Part shown: piece after piece, positions 22,102-33,930 of the stretch | Layout of the letters: every line of letters begins with the position of its first letter | Position numbering within the stretch: the first letter of the stretch is position 1 | Assembly (NCBI RefSeq): GCF_947179165.1 | Contig: NC_077247.1 | Coordinates: 9,821,001-9,885,000, forward strand | Source of the DNA: Solanum dulcamara | Taxonomy: Eukaryota > Streptophyta > Magnoliopsida > Solanales > Solanaceae | Direction: 5' to 3' | DNA: 64,000 nucleotides | Notes under the pieces: model-generated | Databases searched by the model: none | The model's input: only the letters and a program-made list of their open reading frames with translations | Told to the model about the DNA's origin: nothing | Made by a program: the position numbers and the translations under genes

Positions 22102-24182
22102 GTTTTGGGATAGTAAGAAGTGTAGAGGAAACTCTACCGAAATTTTCCCAATACAAGAAGAAGGGAATAAAACATAGTAAGAAGTGTAGAGGAAACTCTG
22201 CCGAAATTTTCCCAATACCAGAAGAAGGGAATAAAACATAGTTTATAACATATCTTGGAAATTGATACCGGGTACCTATAGGATGCTAAATTAAAGCTAT
22301 AAGAGATACTCTTCATGTCATCGATAAGGGACACCCTCTTTACTTGGGGAAATTTATTTCGAAGAAACAAAAGTCTGTCTAAGTAGTACAGTTCAGACCG
22401 CAGTATCTCCAACCATAATTGTGCTGTAGGAAAAAAAAAGAAGCTCAGGTTGAAGGGTAAGGTGTCTAGTAATTGAGCTTCATTCTTTTTGAAAGTCCCA
22501 AGCCCTCAATTCCTATCGTAAATTAGACGAGTTGTTCATAACTTGAGGATAAACTTGGAAGGAGAACAGGTCGGGCAAGTATTAAAAGGGAAGTACTGTG
22601 ATGTTTAAGAGGTTCTAGTTTCTTCAAACAATGATTGAAAAATGGTTTACGATAACAGTTTATAGTTCTCCACTGACTAATTGGGAAAAGAACTTCTAAC
22701 AGAAGCACCTCAAAGAGATGTCAGGAACTGAATGCGAATATGAATTAAAAGGGGGATATGTAAGTATGAATTGAACAGTGTCATACGAGTATGTAGGGAT
22801 AAAATGGAACCACTAGTAGGAGGCACTTAGTACGCATTGACTAAGTTAAAGGCCTGCATTAAGAACCCAGTAAGAGCATGGGGCTTAAGATACAAAATAA
22901 TGACGCGTGTACACAATATCGCCCCAGAAATAGTGGAACCCTTAAGGGACAAGGATGGAAAACTTAAGGAACAAATGGCGAAACTTCTATTCGCCCCAAG
23001 AAGCAAAGGATATAGGTTGGGATAAAGCTACCACTTCAAAAAAAACCTTAAATAGTTATCATCGGAATACTACCACTGCCTAATTGGAGTTGGAACGACT
23101 ACAGGTGCAAAGTAATTCTATGAAAAGGAAAAGTAGAAGGTGGCCCTGGATGAGTTGTTCCTTGGGTCACATTATTCAAGTACCAATTAGTAGGCAAGAC
23201 ATCACATTAAATATGGAAAGGTTTTTCGTCGATTCGTAATTTAGCCAAGGCTCCGTATGCGGATAATACGATTATGAAATATGCAGGTAGATGGAGACAT
23301 GATGTAGTACCAAGTAGATTGGAGGAAGAGATTGGGCGAAATTGAGACTGGACAAAGAGACATAGAGCAAGGTACAAGCAGATGAAAGTACGAGTATCCT
23401 CTAAAGGGGAAAGTTAATGAGAAAATGACAAAAGTAAGAGGAGGCAATTGATATGGCAATATATTTGAGATAGACATCTAAACTTCAATAAGATATCTTG
23501 TTGAACCAAGTTAGAAAGGTCCGGAAGCTACCAATAATTGGATGGAAACCAGAATGCTACATAAGGTAGTGTTAAGAAGTTTCCAACAAGACCCTAAACA
23601 ACATAACAATAGAAGGTGTCTATGTATAAAAACAAAAGAGTGTAACCATGAAAGGATATCGACCAACTTAAGAGACATTATGAAGGAAAATAACAGCATG
23701 CTAGACCAAAAGCCAAAATATTGGTTATAGAGTTAGTCGCAAATAATGTTGCGATAGATAAATAACCAAAGAAAAAGGAATAAAAAGCCTCTTGTGGTAG
23801 AAAATGAGGAGAATACAAAGTGAATAGAGGATAGGGGAGCTTATATGTCAAATTCCTTTAAATCTATGCCCGCTGATAATAGCCAAAACTCAAAGTGTCT
23901 CCAAAGGTCACTATATGAACTAACGTTAGCGCTACTTAATAGCCCACCCTAATGAATGGGTGTGTACAGAAAAGGGGGGAATATAATAGGAGAAGTTAAA
24001 TCAAAATTACCAAAAAAAAGGGGGGGGACATGGTCATAGCGGAGCTAAAGGTCTACTCCGATACTTATTGCAAAATAACAGAGGAAAGGGGAAGGCAAAA
24101 CGTAAAGACTCGCGAGGCAATGCGGAGGTAAATCTGGAGCTAAGTTGAGTGCCCCACACATTATTACAAGGATTTCAATGAA

Positions 24183-24299
24183 AAGCGACACGAAGACTTC
24201 CCAGGGAGGTCACCCATCCCAGTATTACTCTCACCCCAACATACTTAACTTCAAAAATCTGATGGAACTTAATGCGTTAGTGCTGGTATGATCACGCGA
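24183..24299 (-). pseudogene. 5S rRNA-derived sequence (element C, antisense)
   Basis: The best preserved of the three 5S-like blocks. On the minus strand it shows GATCATACCAGCACTAA at the 5' end, CCATCAGA, GAAGTTAAG, GAGAGTAATACTGGGATGG (close to the 5S D-arm) and GGTGACCTCCCTGGGAAGTC near the 3' end. About 117 bp are present, essentially the full 5S length. Changes cluster at former CG and CNG sites. It sits at the same place and in the same antisense orientation as in D, so it predates the split of the C and D subfamilies. Confidence 0.88.
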
Positions 24300-25254
24300 G
24301 ATGGAAGAATTGGAACTAACGGCGGAGAAATGACATGAGATTATGTTCCTGGAGTACTATACATTACGTTGAGAATATTGTAAAAAAGACTTAAGTAAAA
24401 CAAGAAGGATTAGCTAACTGCTAACTGACAACGCAGTCGTATGCCACAGTTTTTCAACATAGTACCAGTTAATGAGAGGCAAACCACAGAATGACTATAT
24501 GGGCTAGTAGGCGAGGGAATTTTGACACCACTTGGCAGCTAGCTCTGAGGGCGAAACAACAAAACCCAAAAGGTAAGGGTACCAGTTGATGTAATTTACA
24601 GAAGACGGGAAGTAATACATGAGGTCGAAAATTCCAAATATGACTAGGGATGCTAGACTGACTTCGCACTCCAGCGCCAGATGACTCTGGAGGGAATGTT
24701 ACTTGTGGATTAACGATATTAGCCCCTGCTCCTTCGATCAAAGGCTACCTACTCAGCCGAGAAGGTGTAAAATTATAGGGTAAAAGTATAGTAGGACCTT
24801 ATGGAGTCCGCATAGCTATTATCCCAGACTAAGGAGACCAAGTTATAATTAACTATCGAGGATCAGTCCACGAAGAAATTGGGAAGACAGATAAGTCTTC
24901 GTACACTACTTGACCCTCGAACCTGATGACCAGGCCAAAGCATAATTCTTAAACATTAGAAGAAATGTCATGAGCTGGTGTTGTTAACTTCGCAAATAGC
25001 TAGGATGATTATCTATCACTTATCAAGTTGCCTACAATCATAATTACTACTCTAGTATCCCAATGGCCCCGTACAAGACTGGTAGAGCAAGACGTGTAAG
25101 TCCCCTAGTGGATGGGTCAATATTAAAAAGACTAAGCTAGAAAGGCCTTGACATGATTAAGCAAGTTGTTGACTAAAAGCCCAGAGTCGGCAGAAATGAT
25201 ATATAGATAATCGCCATCAACATACAAAGTTCAAATTAATGATTAGATGTTCAT

Positions 25255-25618
25255 AACAGGGTCACCCAAAAAAAAACATAACCCAAAACACATTGGATCT
25301 TGTCAAATTGCTCATAAGGTGGGAAAAGTGCCGGTAAGTTGAGCCTACCACCTGATTGGAAAACTATACACCCACTGTATTAGATAAGGATGTTTCGCAA
25401 AGGTACTGGTGAGCCACCTAGAGTATGTTCCATAGATGATGTCCAGAAAATAGAATACTGCAAGGAACAACCTATCGCCATCTTAGATCGGCAAACCAGA
25501 AGATCATAGACTAAAGACGTGCCTTCCGTTAAAATACTGTGGCAAAACCAAAACCATAAAGAGGATGATCGGGGAAACTGAAGAGAACATGAAACACAAG
25601 TATTCGCACCTGTTCCCT
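25255..25618 (+). pseudogene. Integrase C-terminal and chromodomain remnant (element C)
   Basis: Homologous to the remnant in D. The first part is a decayed GPY/F module with the THKVG-like block and the IHP-type block near 25370. The chromodomain part reads EQPIAILDRQTRRS, then after a stop TKDVPSVKI, and in a shifted frame ENMKHKYSHLF near 25600. It is broken by stops and at least one frameshift. It shows C came from a chromovirus pol gene of which only the end survives. Confidence 0.7.
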
Positions 25619-25741
25619 ATGTTTACAGGTAACCCCAACTCCTGAAACATGTATATTAAGTACTTGGGTGGAAGTATGTGTTATGGCAACAGCAAAGAAT
25701 TTCCCTACGATTTGTATAAGGTGCTAAGGGAAGTTTTGTTT

Positions 25742-25761
25742 AACATTCGGGGACGAATGTT
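25742..25761 (+). other. Hairpin before the polypurine tract (element C)
   Basis: Perfect 8-bp inverted repeat AACATTCG / CGAATGTT around a GGGA loop, two bases before the polypurine tract. Confidence 0.7.
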
Positions 25762-25763
25762 CT

Positions 25764-25777
25764 AAAGGGGGGAAGGA
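25764..25777 (+). other. Polypurine tract, element C
   Basis: AAAGGGGGGAAGGA next to the 3' LTR; identical to D's tract. Confidence 0.88.
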
Positions 25778-28700
25778 CGTTACACCCCGCACTTGTGAAC
25801 CTTGAAACGTATTTTTAATCTTTTTAAAGATGGCTAGGAGACCCCTACTATCCACACACATCAACAAACTCTAAAGAAAGAAGAATGTGATACTCCATAG
25901 TAGGAAAGGTTGGAAATAGAGCCATAAGAATCCGGAAGGAATTGGAGGCATAGTGATAAGTCGTAGGACTCGATTTACCCACGTAAGTTACTAACTTGGA
26001 AGTCTTACATACTTAAGCTATTAGAGTACGTGCTTGCGTAGCATGGATTATATAGGCTCTTAAAATAAGACGAGATTACGAACCCACGGGGAAGAGGATA
26101 AGACGACAGATGGCAGCCTAGGAAGGCAAAACATGGAATCACCTCAAGCAATTAGGTTACCCACCTACTTGGGGGAGGTGGACCCCACTCCATGTGGCAG
26201 TCCCTTGTTGGCAGCATGTATGTGTTGGCCCAATGGGGGCCGAACACGTATCACCCTTAGGGGATGACATGTGTCACCATCTAAGGCAACATATATATAC
26301 ATGTATTGTGACTAAGGACATCATTTTTTGTCCAAAACGTCAGCCAAAGAGAGGAACAAAAACGTGAAGAACAAAACAACAAGGCAGCCATGGTTTAGAA
26401 AAATTAAAGGTGAGTTCTTCACTTTTCCTCCGTGAATTAATTATCTACGGTGTTACCTAAGCACGTGGATATGTATATATGTATTTTATGATGTTTACGG
26501 AACCAAAACTTCAGCTTTACAATTGGAACCTTGGAAAAAAAGAGAAGAGAAAAACGTAGAGGGGCAAGGAAGGGAGCTACGGGTTTGCTCCAAGAAAGAG
26601 GTAAGGCCCAATTTTGTTTTGTGAATTAATTATTCAGGGTATACCACGGCTACATAATAGTGTTTAATGGAATAAAATTCCAATTTGGGGCAGCGGATAA
26701 GTAACACAAACAGCCCGCTCAAATTTAGCGCGTTTGAAGAAGTTCCGAGTTGCAATTTGACAATTTTGGCCAAAATCGGGTAAGGTAAGGTTTCTCCTTT
26801 CAAATTGAAATTTATGGTCTTTTTACGGAGTGTTTTATACACCTTGTGTGTGTCTGTAAACGTGAAAATGGAATAGGAATGCTTGGCGTTGGAGACAAAC
26901 CAAATTGTAGTCGTTATAGTTGAATTATCGTCGAAGTAAAGTGTTGTTCTTGTGAGTTGTTGCTGCAGGGGTGTGGTGTTTTGTTGCATGGAACAAATAT
27001 GTTCTAAAGAGGTTTAAGGTGCTTGTTGTGGAAACCACATGACCCCTCATTTCATATAATTAAAGGTGTTACAAAATAAAGGGTAGGGACCCTAATTTGG
27101 ATATCGTATTTTTGAGCAAGTCGTTTGGAGTTTGTATTGTGTAATGTTGGTATGAATTGCTTGTATACATGTTTCAGGTTGTTGTTGTTGGTTGGTTTTA
27201 GTTATTAGTGGTTTGATTGTAAATTTGGATAGGTCACGTTATAGGGGAGGTGCTGCCCAATTTTCGTTAACGCCTTAACCAACTAAAGAACTAGTCGAGG
27301 AAACGAACAAGGAAATAGATTCCATGAATACTAAGGTGAAACTGAAGGTGATGGAAAGTCAAGAGTGGTGGATATTTGTATTACTTCCATGTTGAATTGG
27401 TTCAAAGGACGACGAGGCAAATGTGACGAAGAGGAACTCATATGAGGTATGTAAAGCTTTCTCTTGGCATATTTTGGTATAAGTACGTACAACTATCTTT
27501 TTTTCCTTTTGGCAAGTCTTAGCCTTAAGTGAATTGTATGTGGAATGTGGGGATAATTCCATTCCCAGAACTCCAGGTACCTCATAATCCCTAACTATAG
27601 TTAGGTGTTGACACCCCTACAAGAATTGAGCATTGTCCGTTAAGGCTTCTACGTGCTAAAGAGTAGTGTATGGGAAACTATCTTTCCTTTATCTTGATTT
27701 GTACTTGGTATGTAAATGAGATTACGATGCCATAGTTGTTCACTGAGACCCAGGATGGGCTAGGTACGTGATATGTATATAATGACCACCTGAAGGAAAG
27801 TACAGACTATATAGATTTACTCTCTTTCTTTTCTAGCATGTCTTAGTGGTAAGTTAAATATGATGTGAGCTCCGGAGTAACTCCATTCTTAACATCTCCT
27901 ATTTACTTTTGAACATCGAACTCTGATAATAGTTGAACTATTTACCTAGAAACTTCTATATGTTAAAGAGGTACCAAATGTACAGGCTCCAAGTCTTAAA
28001 GACTATACGAGATTATGTGTTTTTGATTCCATAAATGACTTGTCCCTATGTTAATACATGTCTAGGGTCCCCGAGATTACTTTTGAGACAGCCCATAATA
28101 GCATTTAGAGGACACTAGAGATGACTACACTGTTACTCAAGTCCTCAAACAAAAGCTTAACTTTCTTATTTTGTCGAGTCTATGATAATGATTTAAATTG
28201 CATATAGTTACTCACTACTCTACTCGTGTATACTGTAACCCTTTTTTCACTGAGTCCCGGGCCGGTTACGTTATCATGCACAATTTACTGCATTGTTCAT
28301 CGAGCCCTTCACTAGAGGGCCGGGTACGCATGTATATATATGATGATGTGTTATAATAAGGTGGTGATGGTGCCGGGCTTATGATGGTCCTACAAATGTG
28401 ATTTACCGAACCCCTAAAAGGGCTGGCTATATTGTATAAATTGAGCATGCATGCTTTTGTGATTCGCAGAGTTCAGGTACATGTCTTCGATTTGATAATT
28501 TGTTCCCCTGCTTCTCTATTTCGAATATACCTCCAGTGTATTATATTACATTTTACATATCAGTACATATGTCGTACTGACCCCCTTTCTCGGGGGGCTG
28601 CATTTATGCTTGTAGGTACAGATACAGGTTTTGGGAGTCCATTAGCTCAGGATTCCATGCAGCTCAGCTGGAAGAGGCTCCATTGTATCGGGGCCTAGTT

Positions 28701-29081
28701 TTTGATACTGTCCACTGATGTATAAAATTGTTTTATCCATTCGGGGTACGGAGGGGGTCCTGTCCCACCATATGTTGTCATTTATATTTTTAGAGGTCTG
28801 CAGACATGTATATGTGGGTTGAGTATATCAGTTTGATTCAACTGGGCTACATGATGTATGGTATATGTTATTATGTTATGGCAGCCTTGTCAGCTTGCAT
28901 TCTCTTTCATGTTATGACACAAACGAAAAGGGCTAAAAGTTTATAAAAATATTGTCGCCCAATGGAGCTCTGTTATATAATATTGTTTTATTTACAGTTC
29001 AATTTGACCACAGCTGATAGTTGGGTATACAGGGGGTCCAGGTCGGACCCTAGTCGCGGCGTACGGGGTTGGGTCGTGACA
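25778..29081 (+). repeat. 3' LTR of element C (3304 bp)
   Basis: Starts CGTTACACCC (the terminal TG has mutated to CG) and ends TCGTGACA. It keeps the full-length form lost from the 5' LTR, including the double hairpin near 28562-28598. A TATA-like TATATATA lies at about 26289. Confidence 0.88.
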
Positions 29082-29086
29082 TATAT
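29082..29086. repeat. Target site duplication TATAT, right of element C
   Basis: Matches 8121-8125. Element B's LTR continues from here. Confidence 0.85.
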
Positions 29087-31843
29087 AAGCGTAGACATCA
29101 TAAGGAAATTATAGTTGACATAGGGATGCAGGGAAAAGTATGACATCTAATCATTTACTATACCTGTAGCTTATAACATAAAGTCGTACATACTATCATC
29201 ACGTACTGCACCCGTCCCATTTGGGGACTTGGTGTAACAACTACATCACTCTGTTATCATAAGCATCTATATGCTAGTAGTGCTATCTCATATAATAATG
29301 TCGAGGAATGTACTACCCGATCCATATATTATATAGTAATATCGAGAAATGTTCGGCCTGATCCACATATTATATAGTAATACTGAGGAATGTTTGGCCC
29401 GATCCATATATTATATAGTAATACCGAGAAATATTTGGCCTGATCTATATATTATATAGTAAGGCCGAGGAACGTTCGGCCCGATCCATATGTTATATAG
29501 TAATGTCGAGGAACGTTTGGCCCAATCCATATATTATATAGTAATACCGAGGAACATTTGGCCCGATCCATATATTATATAGTAATGCCGAGAAACGTTC
29601 GGCCTAATACATATATTATATAGTAATGCCGAGGAATGTTGGGCCTAATCCATATATTATATATACATACGTACTCGGCCCTCTAGTGAGGGACTCAGTG
29701 AAAGAAGGGTTACCGTATACACGAGTAGAGTAGTGAGTAACCATATGCATTTTAGATCATATTTGAGACTCGATGGAATACTCAAAATGTGCTATCATTC
29801 ATAAACTAAGACAAGAGTCATATCAAGTACCTTTTGATTGCCACTATGGATTAGGTCAAAATGGAACTTTTGGAATCATATTCCCGTATCAAGTCATCAT
29901 CCAATATCTTTTAGGAATCAAGAAGTTGGCTATCCTAGTGGCTTTAACAGGAGGAAATTCCTTGGAATCGTATATACTTCATCTATTTATTTCATAAAGA
30001 TCATGTAAAAAAGAAAGAAAGATTAGCTATACATACTTACTACTTCCCAATGTATAGAAAAAGTTAAGAAGCAATAGCTCAATTATTGTAATAGTTCCAA
30101 CATTAGAGGAATAGTAAGAAACACTTAGGAATGGAGTCACCTCCGAGATTGTATCATCTTTTACATACATCTAGGACATGCCAAAAGAACAGAAAAGATA
30201 GGCTTTATATACTCTCTACTTTCCCTCATGGAGTCATCATATACATATATCATCATATACTTATGTAGAGACATGTCAAAAGGAAAAAAGGGTATCTCTA
30301 CCTACTTATGTTAAAAACATGCCAAAAGAAAGGAGGTAGCTTCACATACCTCCTAAGGATTACTCTTAACCATGGTCGACCCTTCGTCTGTTGTACCTAT
30401 TTAATATGAAAGTAATACTAAGGCTAATAAACTTTCTCTTCCCATTTTCCAACTCCAAAACTAAGTATCCATAGGAATCGTTTCCTTATCCCTTTCACTC
30501 GACTAGTTTATTACTAGTTCTGAAGTTACCGAAAATCGGGAAGCATCTCCCCTATAACTTTTCCTATACAACTGAAAATATTAGAAGCCATATTACCAAC
30601 AACAACCAGCATCTATATATACAATCAAATCACCTCAACATTATTGAATACAACTCCAAATAATTAGCTTAAAACTACGATACCAACATAGAGTTTTTAA
30701 CCTTTATTTCGTAAAACCTTTAACAATACGAAACGAAGGGTCATGTATCTACAACCAGAAGTAAACACACCACTTTTAGAACACTTTCCATCCCTACAAG
30801 ACACAATCAACCAAGCTGCAGCCGCAGCACCACAATCACAACACACTACTCGACTCTGATTTAACTATAACGACTTTAATTTAGTTTGTTTCTAACGTCA
30901 AGCATCCTCATACAATTTTTCCACTTCCAACCTTATTTAATACATTTAATATACATCATAACCACATTATAAAATCCAATTGGAAAGGAAAAACCTTACC
31001 TTGCTTGAAACTTGCCAAAACTCGCCTTGGAAGTTCTTTTAGCGCGGGTAAAACTTTATGGCTGTTTGTTAACATTTGTGTGCTGATCAGAACCATGAGT
31101 TTACTTAATAACACCTTTATACCATCATGGTATAACCTATATAATTAATTCCCAAAACAAAATCAGAAAAATTACCTTTTTTTTCTCTTGGCTGCCACTA
31201 TTTTCTCTCTAGCTATAGGGTTTCTTCTCTTCTTTTTTTCTCTTGAATTTTCAAGAGAAGTATGGAACTAATGAGTAATAATACACACATATATATAGGA
31301 TACTTTAGGGGGTGAAATGTGTCAATCCCTAAGTGGTGACACATATCAAGCCCTTCTTAAGCCAACACACCACCTCCTTCAACCATGAGCTACCATGTGG
31401 CATATGGGGGGCCACCCCCTTGCTCCTGCTACTGCCATATGGCACTCTCCCATGCTTCCATATGTCACCTTATTTTCCTCCTCGTGGGTTCGTAATCTCA
31501 TCTTACTTTATGAACCTATATAATCTTTGCTACGTAATCTTGGTATGTACTCAAGTAGCTTAAGTATGTAAGATTTCCAAGTTGGTAGCTTAAGTAAGTA
31601 AGTCGAGTCCTACGACTCATTATTTGGACTCCAACTTTTTCCGGATTCTTACGACCATATTCCCAATCTTCTCTATTATAGGGTATCTCATTCTTCCTTC
31701 CTTAGAGTTATTTGATGATGTCATGGATTATCCGGCTCACATGGTGACTTCTAAAAAGCTTAAGATCCTTTCAATAAAATTAAGAGCTTAAGAAGCTTAC
31801 GTAACTTAGGAACCTTCCAAGGTACAAAAGTACGGGGTTAACA
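29087..31843 (-). repeat. 5' LTR of element B, 5' portion
   Basis: Continues the LTR interrupted at 8125. On the minus strand the LTR starts TGTTAACCCC at 31843. Its structure follows that of G (43251-46814), including a 41-bp minisatellite at the same place. The short open frames here are not genes. Confidence 0.8.
29300..29668. repeat. 41-bp minisatellite in B's LTR, nine copies
   Basis: Nine consecutive units of exactly 41 bp, each ending TATATAGTAAT or a close variant and containing CCGAGGAA.GTT.GGCC. The plus-strand LTRs of C and D have only one unit-like sequence at the matching place. Confidence 0.9.
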
Positions 31844-32233
31844 CAAGGGTTCTCTTAGGACCAACAATGGTTTTTAAGTGCCAGTTATGTCCAGGGTGTA
31901 GGCTTGGAGCATGAAAAATTTGGTATCAAAGTAGATAGTTCAAGTGTCCTATGGTATCTATGAAGCCGTATCTAGTAGAGTCTCGCTTATTTATGTGTTG
32001 AGCTCCACACTTAAAATAAGGAGGCTATAAGATATTTAAGAGATGATTCCCATTCTTTCATAAGAAACTTATTCAGACTAGTGCATTTCTTAAATCCGTT
32101 CGACTACCCCTCATACTCAAGGTGGTTGAAATAGTAAAGCTCATATCCTTATTGATGAGTTACTCTCAGATAGAGTCTTAAGAAAGTAAATAAAATATAC
32201 AAGGATTGAGAGGAGCTGATTAGTGTGCTTAAG
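31844..32233 (+). repeat. Element E: old LTR end and leader
   Basis: About 390 bp of a decayed plus-strand element. TTGGTATCAAAG near 31920 looks like a worn primer site, preceded by a possible LTR end and followed by leader blocks shared with D and F (CGTATCTAGTAGAGTCT, GGAGGCTATAAGATATTTAAG). It is cut on the left by B and on the right by F. Confidence 0.5.
32229..32233. repeat. Target site duplication TTAAG, left of element F
   Basis: TTAAG directly before TGTTATAACC; second copy at 41823-41827. Confidence 0.92.
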
Positions 32234-32711
32234 TGTTATAACCCGTATTTTGCACATTAGGATATTTTGGAGATAATGGTAACAAGTCAAGGACAAGGCT
32301 ATGTTTGATCTTGTTGGATACAAAATTCTTATGACTAAATTAGAATTTCAACTTGGAAATATTATAAAAGGTGAGGGGCAAAAATTGGAATTTCTCATAG
32401 AGAATGTTATATCCCATATTTTATACGATTGGATGTTTTAGGGTAGCTGTGGTAAAGTTAAGGGAATGACCATCTTCCAAAATTTATTTAATATACAAGT
32501 TGGATATGAATATTATTTATGATCATTAATAGTGTGGAAATAATGGAAAAGGCAAAGGGCAAAAAGGAAAGTTGGCAAAGTGGTCTATGGTAATATTGTG
32601 AAAGGCTAGGGGTAAAATAGGAATTTCATAAAGTCTTAAAAGAGATTCATGTGGGCCCCACATGCCACATGGCAGCCCGTGATTGGAGGAAAGGGGTGTG
32701 TTGGACCAATG

Positions 32712-32793
32712 AGATCTTGACACGTGTCACCACTTGGGGGATGACATGTGTCACCCCTAAAGTAGATCTTGACACGTGTCACCACTTGGGGGT
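32712..32793 (+). promoter_or_regulatory. Duplicated G-box unit in F's LTR
   Basis: A unit starting AGATCTTGACACGTGTCACC occurs at 32712 and again at 32764 (52-bp spacing), each with a CACGTGTC core (CACGTG at 32721-32726 and 32773-32778). CCAAT-type motifs flank the unit. Promoter role is inferred from position. In the 3' LTR the second core has become CATGTG. Confidence 0.5.
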
Positions 32794-33783
32794 GTTGAAC
32801 CAATGAGATCTTAATTTCCACACTCATCTAGAGTGTTCAAGATCAAGGAAAACGAAATTACAAGAAAAAAAAAAGAGAAGAGAAGAGAAATTAAGGTAGA
32901 AAGAAGGAAAGAGCTACGGTTTTGGGAGGAGAAAAAGGTAAGTTCTCCAATTCCGTTCCAAGAATTAATTATATGAGTTATACCATGATGTTATGAAGAT
33001 ATTAGTAATGAAAGTTTATGGTTTGAAGCAGCCCAAAACGTTACCAAACAGCCAATAAGTTTCAGCTGCGCTAAAGGAAATTCTGAGGCGAGTTTTGGCG
33101 AGTTTTGGTGAATTTCGGGAAAGGTAAGGTTTTATCTTTCAATTGAACTTTATGAGGATGTTATGAAGTATATTACATGTCTTAAAATATGATGGAAGTG
33201 TAAAAAATGTATAAGGATGCTTGACGTTAGAAACAAACTAAATGGAAGTCGTAGTAGTTAAATCAAAGTCGCGTAGTGTGTTGTTTGGTGGTGCTGCAGT
33301 TTGGTGGTGGTTTAATTGCGTGTTGCAGGGCTGTAAAGTAATCAAAAATGTATGTGGGTGCTGCTGGTTTCAGCCACACGACCCTCCATTTGGTATGATT
33401 AAATATTTTACGAAATAAAGGTTAAAAACTCTACTTTGGTATCGTAGTTTTGAAAGAGTTATTTGGAGCTTGTATTGTGTAAATTTGAAGTGATTTACTT
33501 GTATACATGCTGCTGTCTGTTGTTTTTGGTATGGTTGTTGACATTATGGCCGAGTTGAGAACTCGGGGATGTTGAAGTTATAGGGGAGATGCTGCCCGAT
33601 TTTCGATAGATTCGGAGCTAGTAATGAATAGTTGAGGGAAATGAATAAGGAAAGGACCTCTATGGAGACTTGGCTGTAGAGTTGGAATTGGAAAGTGAAA
33701 GGTTATTAACCTTAGTATTAATTTCATGTTAAATAGGTTCAAGAGACGACGAGGCGAGCATAGTTAAGAGTAATCCGTAAGAG

Positions 33784-33930
33784 GTATGTAAAGTCTATCC
33801 TTTCTCTTCTTTTGGCATGTCTTTGTCATAAGTATGTAAAGCCTATCCTTTCTCTTCTTTTGGCATATCTTTGTCATAAGTCTGTAAAGCTTATTCTTTC
33901 TCTTGGTATGTTTTGGCATAAGTACGTAAA
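33784..33930 (+). repeat. 48-bp tandem repeat in F's LTR
   Basis: Four diverged units beginning GTATGTAAAG at 33784, 33832, 33880 and 33922 (spacing 48, 48, 42). The 3' LTR has the same array near 41011-41160. C and D LTRs have a single unit. Confidence 0.8.

Larger units (their letters stand above)
21645..25777 (+). repeat. Internal region of element C (main part), non-coding
   Basis: Continues C's leader after the D insertion. It is homologous to D's internal region throughout, at clear divergence. No gag, protease, RT or RNase H is readable. A 62-codon frame at 22837-23025 is shared with D, but its differences from D are mostly amino-acid changing and D has a stop in it, so I do not call it a gene. 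Confidence 0.75.
8126..29081 (+). mobile_element. Element C: LARD-like large-LTR element, with D nested inside
   Basis: Bounded by TGTTACACC at 8126 and GTGACA at 29081, with a perfect 5-bp duplication TATAT. Without the 11-kb insertion D (10642-21639 and one GTCAC copy) it is about 10 kb: 5' LTR 8126-10557, leader and internal region 10558-10641 plus 21645-25777, 3' LTR 25778-29081. The internal region is non-coding apart from an integrase tail remnant. It also carries an antisense 5S rRNA-like block and a predicted leader intron. Confidence 0.85.
2299..31843 (-). mobile_element. Element B: old large-LTR gypsy derivative, split by A and C
   Basis: Minus-strand element: 5' LTR at 7632-8125 plus 29087-31843, internal region 4324-7631, and 3' LTR 2299-4323 cut short by element A. 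Element C (8126-29081) sits inside the 5' LTR between two copies of TATAT; joining the pieces gives one continuous LTR of about 3.25 kb. The internal region is homologous to that of D but heavily decayed. It is older than both A and C because they interrupt it. Confidence 0.8.

Noticed and set aside
22837..23025. 62-codon frame shared between C and D interiors
   Set aside because: Readable in the same frame in D (near 15431), but D has a stop in it and most differences change the amino acid, so there is no sign of selection for protein.
29300..29668. CRISPR-like array
   Set aside because: The 41-bp units are directly adjacent with no unique spacers, and the context is a plant LTR.
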